Shown: in pieces, positions 56,250-64,000 of the stretch
How positions within the stretch are numbered: the stretch's first letter is position 1
Layout of the letters: each line of letters begins with the position of its first letter
Source of the DNA: Diadophis punctatus similis
Lineage: Eukaryota > Chordata > Lepidosauria > Squamata > Dipsadidae
Assembly (NCBI GenBank): GCA_023053685.1
Contig: JALIGW010000003.1
Coordinates: forward strand, 142,779,508-142,843,507
Direction: 5' to 3'
DNA: 64,000 nucleotides
The notes under the pieces: model-generated
Database searches by the model: none
Told to the model about the DNA's origin: nothing
What the model saw: only the letters and a program-made list of their open reading frames with translations
Translations under genes and position numbers: made by a program

Positions 56250-56483
56250 TGTCAAGTGCCTGGGAAATCAGGAGATTCAGGCAGTTCAAATGAATATAAA
56301 GATTTATTGCAAGCTTAAGCTTTCTACAAAAATCTGACCTACTAATGGTCAAGGAAAATGAATGGGAATAAAAAGGAATTCAAGGTGAGTTGGGCTTAGA
56401 TCTCTTGTGGGCGTAGAGGGACTCATGATTTATGATGCATTTGACCCCTCCCTCAGGCCCAGCCTGGTCATCTCCTACAGCAA
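56250..56483 (-). repeat. Dispersed repeat, copy B (LTR-like)
   Basis: The 3' two-thirds (56325-56483) match copy A. The left edge GTGTCAAGTGCCTGGG starts TG, and on the minus strand AATAAATC lies shortly before it, as in the R-U5 part of an LTR. No matching right edge or target duplication was found, so LTR status is unproven. Confidence 0.45.
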
Positions 56484-56821
56484 GTATATTACCTCTATTA
56501 TTTCCTTACTCAATCAAACAAACACCTTAGTCTGTCATTCACATACCTATACACACTACTTAAAATCCAGCTGACTACACTAGGTTTAGGTTCCAGAAGA
56601 ATCAAGCAGGATATCTACTTTGCATGATATCTCGTTTTCTGCAAAGGTTCTGAAACACGATAGTTCCCGCCCACTTTTATAATGTTTAAGAAGTCTTGTC
56701 GTGACTTTTTATATTCTATCTGAATGTCATTGTCTTGTCCAGTTTACATGAGAAGCTGTTGTTTTGGTTGGAAAACCCTATGTTATGCCTTTAATCTCTT
56801 GTCTTTACATATGCTGTAGAA

Positions 56822-56942
56822 CAAAGATCTTCAAACTTGGCAACTTTAAGACTTGTGGACTTCAACTCCCAGAATTCTCCAGTCAGCTATGCTAGAAGTT
56901 GAAATCCACAAGTCTTAAAGTTGCCAAGTTTGGGGACTCTTG
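56822..56942. mobile_element. Palindromic hAT-like hairpin element
   Basis: CAAAGATCTTCAAACTTGGC .. GCCAAGTTTGGGGACTCTTG; flanks CTGTAGAA and CTATAGAA (7 of 8). Confidence 0.8.
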
Positions 56943-56950
56943 CTATAGAA

Positions 56951-57685
56951 GCTGACAGGAACAAGCTCTTCTCCTTTGAAATAGTCTCGTTCTCTTTCTT
57001 CCACTTAAGTCCACTCATATCTTCACACAAATGTACAGAACAAAAACTACATATGAACCTAGTGCTATTAATGCTAATAGTGCTAAGTTCATATGTTATT
57101 ATGAACTTATTAACATGGTATTAAATAACGGAAATAACATATTGTTTATGTTACATTCTAAAAGGAGCAGGTTCCATTGAATTGAATGTAATTCTGATGA
57201 GAGAAGTGGACAACTTTATTGGTATATAGTTTCTACTTCAGCTTTTTAAATCTCTTTGATATGAGTTTAATTCTAAAAGACAAAAAAATGGGCCGTATAG
57301 CAGAATAAGATTTTAAACCATGCACTATAGACAGCAATATATTTTCAATATATCTAGAGTTATGTTCCATACAACATTTAGAATCCTTTTTGGAATAGAA
57401 GAAAAATATTCCAAATTGGGCATTTAGCCACACTGACAACGCAGATGGTAATTACATTCAAACTTCAGCCAAGGGTCAAATGAAAGATGGCTAAACCCTT
57501 TGGATTGTTGCTAAACTGATGGTTTTGTACTGAAAAATAAGCCTAAATTTTAATGGCTGTTTAAAGTAGAAATCATTATTGCTGAAAGAATAGATCTAGG
57601 ACTTGACTGATATTTTTCGTCAAGACCGTAAGAGAAACTATATTTCCATCTACAACTGGGTGGAGAAGCAATGGGCTACATATAA
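56951..57685. other. Gene-free stretch
   Basis: Nothing recognised. Confidence 0.4.
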
Positions 57686-57693
57686 CTCTAGAT

Positions 57694-57827
57694 CAGGGCT
57701 ATCAAACTTGTGGCCCACGGGCCGGATGCGTCATGCACTGGCCACATCCATGCCTGGTTTAGCAAAGGGGAAAAAGTCCTGATATATCACATGACACCGC
57801 CTTGATGACGTGAGTTTGACACCCCTG
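57694..57827. mobile_element. hAT-like miniature element, ATCAAACTTGTGGCCC ends, exact duplication
   Basis: Ends CAGGGCTATCAAACTTG and GTGAGTTTGACACCCCTG; exact target CTCTAGAT at 57686-57693 and 57828-57835. 134 bp, the deleted relative of the element at 32630-32973. Confidence 0.9.
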
Positions 57828-57835
57828 CTCTAGAT

Positions 57836-57930
57836 CAATAGTTGTCAACCATAGCAAAATTATGTTGACTAGGGAATTCTAGGAATTGAAGTCCACACAT
57901 TTTAAAGTTGCAAAGGTTGAGGCGCTTCTC
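57836..57930. mobile_element. Hairpin-family remnant abutting the previous element
   Basis: CAATAGTTGTCAACC start, GGGAATTCTAGGAATTGAAGTCC and TTTAAAGTTGCAAAGGTTGAG. It begins at the base after the right CTCTAGAT, so the two insertions used the same or overlapping sites. Confidence 0.55.
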
Positions 57931-58285
57931 TCTACAGTCTCTTCAGACTCTGCTATCAAAAAAATGTGCTGGTTCATTCTTTTGTAACAGAAATAAAGAG
58001 CAAAAGATCTCTGATAGGTTTTACTTAACTGGCCCAAACTTCCTCCTAACTTTTTCTGTTGCCCTTACACTGTAGGGGTCATCGCTCTGTCATTCCCATG
58101 TGACTGCATTTCTCTGAGTATTTTTGTTTAAATATGGCCCTTTCCATGTACAGATTTTGCACAATTCTAGATTTATAATAAACAGAGTTCCTGGCAGAGG
58201 TATTTCTCAAGTGCCACATTGCTGATAATTGCCTCTTGATAATGATAACTACAATAAAGGATTTACATTTTCACTAAGCACAGTA

Positions 58286-59038
58286 CAGGTAGTCCTTGAA
58301 TTATGACCACAATTGAGCCCAAAATATCTGTTGTTAAGTGAAACATTTGTTATGTGAGTTTTGCTCCATATTACAATTTTTCTTGCCACAGTTGTTAAGT
58401 GAATCATGGCAGTTGTTAAGTTGGTAACATGGTCAGGGGTGGGTTGCTCCTCCGTTGCTACCGATGCGCTGTGCGTGCATCGCCACGCGTGCGCGCCCCC
58501 TTGCGCGATTTTATTTCCGCGCATGCACGGAAGCAAAATCTTGCCAAAATCTCGCGAGGGGACACGTGTGTGTGTGATTTCAGCAATTTTTTGCTTCCTG
58601 CGCATGCGCAAAAGCAAAATCACACAAGGGGGCACGCGCTCGCCTCCCCTCGCAAGGTTTCGGCAAGATCGCTGAAAAATTGCCAGAAAAAGATGGCGGA
58701 CCGACAAAGACCGCACGGAGCCATCGCACGCAAATTGTGCAATCGGTTGCTCCCTAACGGAGCTGCACACCAGACCGCACCGGTAGGAACCCACCTCTGA
58801 ACATGGTTGTTAAGTGAATCTGGCTTCTGCCTTGAGTTTGCTTGTCAGAAGGTCTCACAAGGGGTGCTGCCACAGTCCTAAATATGAAATCAGTTGGCAA
58901 GTATCTGAATTTTGTTCGTGTGACCATGGGGATCTGCAATGGTCTTAAGTGTGAAAAACAATCATACATTCCTTTAATCAGTGCCGTTGTAAATTCGAAC
59001 GGTTATTAAGTGAACTGTTGCAAGTCGAGGACTCCCTA
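58286..59038. mobile_element. pogo/Tigger-like miniature element interrupted by a hAT-like element
   Basis: TA-CAGGTAGTCCTTGAATTATGACC .. GCAAGTCGAGGACTCCCTA-TA. The interior breaks after GTTGGTAACATGGT (58433) and resumes with AACATGGTTGTTAAGTGAATC (58800). Confidence 0.85.
58434..58799. mobile_element. hAT-like miniature element nested in the pogo-like element, exact duplication
   Basis: Ends CAGGGGTGGGTTGCTCC and GTAGGAACCCACCTCTG; exact target AACATGGT at 58426-58433 and 58800-58807. Interior like 3638-4064 (GCAAAATCTTGCCAAAATCTC, GCGCATGCGC at 58600-58609, AAGATGGCGGACCGACA). The 181- and 123-codon ORFs crossing it are chance. Confidence 0.9.
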
Positions 59039-59256
59039 TAATTAAATCCTTGAATCGTGTTTTGTTATATTTGGGTGGAATTTGTAAACGGCTCCAATGA
59101 CTTTCTGATTGGCTGTGTTTGCAAGATGAGCTTAACTGAGGTGAGGCCTGGCTTATTGTATGTTTTATGAACAGCAGAAGTCATGAAGGTGCTTAATGTT
59201 AGTCCAAAGCAATCCTTAGATTGCTTAGGGCTAAACTAAGCTACCCCAATCAGCTA

Positions 59257-59390
59257 CCGTGTTTCCCCGAAGATAAGACCTTGTCTTATATTTTTTTGAA
59301 CCCTGAAATAAGTGCTTGGCCTTATTGCCATGCACTCAAAACCCGATTGGGCTTATTATCAGGGGATGTCTTATTTTGGGGAAAACAGGG
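59257..59390. mobile_element. Small TIR element, CCGTGTTTCCCCGAA ends
   Basis: TA-CCGTGTTTCCCCGAAGATAAG at the left and GTCTTATTTTGGGGAAAACAGGG at the right are inverted with a few mismatches. An internal CTTGTCTTATA / GCCTTATTG theme fits a decayed miniature DNA transposon. The superfamily is not resolved. Confidence 0.65.
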
Positions 59391-59642
59391 TTTAGCATGC
59401 AGATAAGAGGAATAGCTATGGCTACAAACAAAATCCTAAAGCCCTGCATTTATTCTAGAATGCATACATTAATTTAAAAAATTGATTTTTTTTTGCTGGT
59501 TTGCTCTTCACAAATTTAACAACCTAAACTTGATATATAGGATCAGATTCAGACTAAGTTAATGAAGCTTAGTAAAAATAAAATCAGTGACACAGTGAGA
59601 GAGGGTATTGATAACTAGCATTAACGGGATCCACCCAAGAAT

Positions 59643-59944
<302 letters not shown>

Positions 59945-59949
59945 CTCCC

Positions 59950-60060
59950 CCTCCTCTCCTCTACTTCTTAACTGCTCATCTCCCTCACAGAAGGGCTCTA
60001 GGTGGTGTACAATTTAATAAATACAATAAAACATTAAAACTGAATAATTTAAGATTAAAA
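59950..60060 (-). repeat. LINE/SINE 3' tail-like segment next to the microsatellite
   Basis: GGGCTCTAGGTGGTGTACAATTTAATAAATACAATAAAAC is like L2-type tail sequence; it could have seeded the repeats, but the orientation is uncertain. Confidence 0.4.
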
Positions 60061-60129
60061 ATTATATATTTTGAAAAGATTTAGAAATACAAAACAACAT
60101 TATAAAATTGCAAGAGATGGAGAGATCCA

Positions 60130-60375
60130 AGATGGGAAGATTGAGCCTTGTTGGGATGCAGCAGTAATATACTTGGCAAGGAAAGTACCTGCCCTGTATG
60201 GAGTCTGCGGTAGACTAGGAAACTACTTTACAGTGATTTTAATCCCCAGGGTCTTTGATCCTTATCTGGTCAGACGCTTCAGGCATGGATTTTCCCAACC
60301 CTATCTGGAGATGTGGGAAGATGGAGCCATGAACAATCCAGACAGAGCAAACACTCTACCACTGAGTCGCAGTAC
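60130..60375 (-). mobile_element. Possible old tRNA-derived SINE
   Basis: The minus strand starting near 60372 reads GCGACTCAGTGGTAGAGTG, an A-box-like match. A B box is not clear. Weak evidence only; the 106-codon ORF on the plus strand has no known motif. Confidence 0.35.
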
Positions 60376-62250
60376 TTCTCTGCACTTCTAATTCACCTGT
60401 GAAGGTGTAAGAAGCCATTCCGACAAATAAACAGGTCAATCAGATGCTGGCATTTCCCTGGTTTTCCACAGAAGCAGATGCTGAACCCTGATGTCCATAA
60501 TTTCAATATTTGGCTTACGGAGACTGGGAGACATGTGTTTTGTTAACAAGATAGACCAACTAACATTTAATCTACCATGCAATTCCCATGTTCGTATTCT
60601 GCTCATGGAAAATTCCTGTGAAAAGTCAGGAAGATGCTGAGAACCAGCAAATCTCTGCATGTCCGTCCCCTGCAATTCCCTATGGAAAATATCAATGGAA
60701 TGCAAGTCTAAGGAAAAAAAAAGGTTTGTTTGGTTTTTTTTTTAAAAAAGATCTAACTTCAGCAGAGAAAAACTATTCGCTAATATTCCGACAATTTTTT
60801 CCCTCCTACAGAAGGCAATGCTTCCCTCAGGCTATCAAACTATTTAGCATTCTTCAAAAATGTTGGCCGCCCAACATACGAAGCAGGAACCAGTTGAAAA
60901 ATTTCGGGGGAGGCTCAATGCCAGCGTTCATGTGGTGCTTTCGACACATAAAAATGCTTTGTTTATGAGAGAAACAAACATTTGAGCAGGCATGGACAGG
61001 GGGTGGGAAAGTGTACCTTAAAGAATCAAAAGGCTTTTGTGTGCATGTGCGCGTGTGTGCGCTTGCTATGTGCCATGCCAAGAGAAATCCTAAAAGCCAA
61101 CCCCCCATCTGTTGGTGATAGCTAACTGTGCCTATGGATGGCTGCCACTTTAACAATCTATTTACGGGTTCTGGAGACAAATTATTTTCAATAATTACAC
61201 ATATTTTTAGAAAGAAAAGATCCCCAGGAGTCCTTCAGATGATAATCCAGGAGACAGCGGTACCACATACAACAACAGCAAATCCCTCCCCAAAAGCTGC
61301 CCATTGATGTGAGGGTGAACGGAAACAGCCCTCATCACAGCAGGTAGCGTGGGATCAAGCCTCTTCGCTGAGCAGCAAATGTCTAGTTATCATCCGTTTC
61401 TCTGCCAGCTTTTCATAACCCGTTTTTGTTGTGGCTGGCTTGCTCAGATATGCCCTTTTTCCATCTCTCCTTGTAAACTCTCCCCTCAGCCCAAACCCAA
61501 AATGTCTTGTGCCTCAACTCTGCTTTCAGATTACACATACCCTGCTCGTGTTTATTGACAATATGCTGGGTTAGGTGGGCCATGGATCTGATGTAAATTT
61601 CAATTTATACCTTTAAAATTATTTTCAAAAAGTCATTTGAAGCCTCAGCATGGAGATCTTGTATAGAGAGCCATCAAAGAGCCATACAAGTTAAAATGTC
61701 TGGAAAGAAACTCAGAACTTGAGTACAATTTCTACAGAGATCCAGTTTACAAGTGCTCTGAAGGAAATAAGTTCTCGTCACACCTCCACACAAATGCAGA
61801 TGTTCATGGCCATCCAGAGGTAAAACAACCCTAATTCTCTCAAAGTACTCTTAGCTTGCTTTTCCTAGCAGTCTAAGCAGTTCAGGACAATTAAACAGAA
61901 TTATTTTTTAAAAGAATTAACTGTACTGTAATAAAAGAGCATTAATTATACTGCCAATTATATTATAAGGAATTAAAACAAAATAAGCCTAATTCAGTTC
62001 AGCAGAGTTATGAAGGCTGGCACCAATACCTTATGAAATAAATGTTTTATTTGCAATGAAACTTCACTGGGGAGACAGTTGCTCTAAATCTGTCAAGGGA
62101 GTAGCTCCTGAAGTTTTGAAAACATAATTAGAAATATTTTGTTCCTCTTATGTACTGCTAAATCTCACAACATACACACACCAGAGAAAATCATGATATG
62201 TATATCTTGGGCTTCATATTAGGAAAGAATTCCTAAAGAGTAGCTTTGGA
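60376..62250. other. Gene-free stretch
   Basis: No recognised gene or repeat; ORFs of 65-126 codons lack motifs. Confidence 0.4.
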
Positions 62251-62257
62251 ATAGAGA

Positions 62258-62261
<4 letters not shown>

Positions 62262-62291
<30 letters not shown>
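62262..62291. repeat. (AC)n microsatellite
   Basis: About 15 AC units. Confidence 0.95.
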
Positions 62292-62292
<1 letters not shown>

Positions 62293-63191
62293 CTCAATGT
62301 GATGTATTGGTTAAGGTGTATGAATAACAATGAAGAGGTCTATAGAAGCTTCCTAGGTGAGCTTTGTTGTTGGGATAAAATGCAAGAAGCAACAGTTACG
62401 TACACCTTTCTGAGCTCTTGGAGGAAATTCCAACAGCATAGTTACAGTATATAAATCAACATAAAATAAATATATTTTAATAATATTGCCAGTCAAGAAT
62501 TACTGTTCAGTCACAATATGGATGAACGTTGATGTCATGATTTTGGTCTGTTTGAGGAAAATAATTAGTACCACAGAGGTGTTGTGCCCACATTTACATC
62601 TTATTTCTTTTCTTTTCTTTTTTTGAAAAACAGAAATTTGCCCATTCAAAATTGGCTGCTTTGTACAGTATATTGATTTTTTTTTGGGTGGCACCTTTTT
62701 TTGGGGGTAGCTGTTTTACTTATTTATCAGACTGATATGCCATTCCAACTGATAATTGAGTAACTGAGACAATAGTAGAGTCGTACACAGTAGTAGAGTA
62801 ATAGAGGCTCAACAGTAGTGCCTATGAGAAAGATCTAGGTGTCCTAGTGGATCACTGTGTAAGCATAAGCCAGCAGTTGCTATAGCTGCCAGAAAAGCCA
62901 ACACAATCCTGGGCTGTATCAACAGAGAGAGAGAGAGAGCGCGCATCAAGATGATAGGAAGTGATAGAACCACTCTATACTAGTGAGGCTAGTACAGGCT
63001 AGTATAGGCTAGTATAGTGAGGCTACACTTGGAATACTGCATCCAGTTCTGGTCACCATGATATAAAAAAAAAGATGCTGAAGCCCTAGAAAGAGTTCTG
63101 AGAATAGTGCAGAGAAGAGCAACAACGATGATAAGGGGTCTGTGGGCTAAGTTGTATGATGAATGGCTAAAGAAATTAGGTATGTTTAGCC

Positions 63192-63767
63192 CAGTGCTTC
63201 TCAAACAGTGGGGAGGGCCCCCCTGGGGGGCATGCGGAGTAATGCCGGGGGGGGGCACATGACCCTGGGGAATGTGCTTTTTTTTGCCGCAGGGAGTAGG
63301 GGTTTTTTGCACCGAACAATAGCACACAGCACAGAGCAGGAGATATGAAGTGCAGATAACAAACCCTTAAGTGACCCCATGGAAAAATATTTAACAGGGA
63401 TGAAAAGAAAAGAGGAGAGAGACGGAGATAATGAGACAAATGTAAGTCTCCTGAAAACTAAGATGAGGAAATATGACGAAGCGTATGTAGCGCTTGGCTT
63501 CACTGTGACTATGGTGGGAGACGAGGAAAGACCGGTATGTTTACTGTGTCTAAAAATGTTGGCAGCAGACAGCATGAAGCCAAATAAATTAAGGCGTCAC
63601 TTAAACACATTACACCCCAATCACGCTGATAAGCCGCTTGAGTTTTTTCAGTGAAAACGTGCCGAATATTGCAAACAATTGTCCCGGCAGAGAGTTGGGG
63701 AGCGCAAAATGTTTACTTCTTCCTGGGGGGGGGGGCATAACAGAAAATAATTGAGAAGCATTGGTTA
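63192..63767 (+). mobile_element. Charlie-like hAT element, internally deleted
   Basis: Ends CAGTGCTTCTCAAACAGTGG and TTGAGAAGCATTG (hAT-Charlie-type). The left flank GTTTAGCC recurs as CTTTAGCC a few bases beyond the right end, separated by an inverted GGCTAAA. G-runs near both ends (63232-63255, 63725-63735) are inverted C/G tracts. Confidence 0.75.
63379..63654 (+). pseudogene. BED-type zinc-finger N-terminal fragment of a hAT transposase
   Basis: A 91-codon open frame contains KYDEAYVALGFT, the finger CLLCLKMLAADSMKPNKLRRH followed by LNTLH (C-x2-C..H-x4-H), and PLEFFQ immediately before the stop. This is the N-terminus of Charlie-related, ZBED5/FAM200-like transposases, where it binds transposon ends. 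The catalytic RNase-H-like domain and the C-terminal dimerisation region are missing because the element is deleted after this point. It lies within 63192-63767. It may be a remnant rather than an expressed protein. Confidence 0.75.
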
Positions 63768-63904
63768 GGCTAAACTTTAGCCTAATGAAAAAAAAAGATT
63801 AGGGGTGACATGAGAGCAGTCTTTCAGTACTTGAAGGGTATCATAGGGAAGAGGGGGTCAATTTATTCTCCATAGCACCTGAGAGCAGCAATGGGTGGAA
63901 GCTC

Positions 63905-64000
63905 ATCAAAACAGACATGGGGTGTGTTTCCATCAGTACGCTGATGACACCCAGCTGTACATCACCACCCCGTCTGACTTCAGGCAGGCAGTTGATGTGA
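63905..64000 (+). pseudogene. LINE RT fragment with YADDTQLY motif, runs off the window
   Basis: The plus-strand frame reads CFHQYADDTQLYITTPSDFRQAVDV to the window edge. YADD is the RT active site, and HQYADDTQLY is the form found in the LINE family whose dead copy occupies 32140-35340. The left edge joins the CR1 fragment directly. Confidence 0.7.

Larger units (their letters stand above)
62816..63904 (+). pseudogene. CR1 LINE RT C-terminal fragment, split by a Charlie-like element
   Basis: The left part (62816-63191) reads LGVLVDH, ARKANTILGCI, CTTGGAATACTGCATCCAG (the LGILH block), ERVLRIVQRRATT and LKKLGMF. The right part (from about 63775) gives LMKKKIRGDMRAVFQYLKGI. The two join at FSL after the insertion is removed. 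Several stops and a direct repeat of AGGCTAGTATA at 62985-63020 disable it. It is a 5'-truncated CR1 in plus orientation. Confidence 0.75.

Noticed and set aside
58249..58794. 181-codon minus-strand ORF
   Set aside because: It spans a pogo-like element and a nested hAT-like element; no domain.
60071..60391. 106-codon ORF as a host gene
   Set aside because: No recognised motif and an antisense tRNA-like box at its end suggests an old SINE.

Overview
The window is non-coding vertebrate DNA, most likely squamate and probably from an advanced snake. It carries CR1-, L2- and RTE-type LINE remnants and tRNA-derived SINEs ending in (AAAT)n. It has very many small terminal-inverted-repeat (TIR) DNA transposons and a large microsatellite load. 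One LINE 3' end runs straight into an (AGAAT)n array, a tail type known from snake LINEs. I see no convincing host exon, RNA gene or CRISPR array. Every long ORF I examined is either a retroelement or transposon remnant, or a chance ORF over a palindrome or microsatellite.

Layout. 1-1015 is the antisense body of an L2-like ORF2 that is open almost throughout. 3.6-16 kb is a dense field of hAT-like miniature elements (CAGGGGTGGGTT-type ends, many with exact 8-bp target duplications), pogo/Tigger-like miniature elements (TA-flanked CAGGTAGTCC ends) and SINEs, several nested inside one another. 18-20 kb holds a CR1-like LINE inserted inside an older CR1 3' end. 22.8-24.9 kb has a hAT element, an L2-like 3' end with its microsatellite tail, and a SINE. 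26-30 kb has a snapback repeat, a pogo-like element, a young SINE and a second copy of the 18-kb LINE family. 32.1-35.3 kb is an old, dead LINE peppered with four or more DNA-element insertions, including a remarkable foldback at 32989-33522. 40.4-41.9 kb has a composite element with an unusual 9-10 bp target duplication and a hAT element carrying a minisatellite. 43 kb and 46 kb hold two more LINE C-termini with zinc-knuckle or C2H2-like ends, the second interrupted by a 1.2-kb hAT element with a SINE inside it. 49.6-51 kb has a third copy of the 18-kb LINE and another CR1 tail. 51-59 kb has scattered hAT and pogo-like elements. 59.6-59.9 kb is a large compound microsatellite. 62.8-64 kb is a CR1 fragment interrupted by a Charlie-like hAT element encoding a BED zinc finger, followed by the start of another LINE with a YADDTQLY motif.

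No gene network can be described. The value of the window is as a stratigraphy of transposon insertions: target duplications and nesting give relative ages, and several miniature families share GC-rich palindromes built on GCGCATGCGC. Repeat family names are assigned from motifs and TIR/target-duplication logic read by eye, not from a database search.
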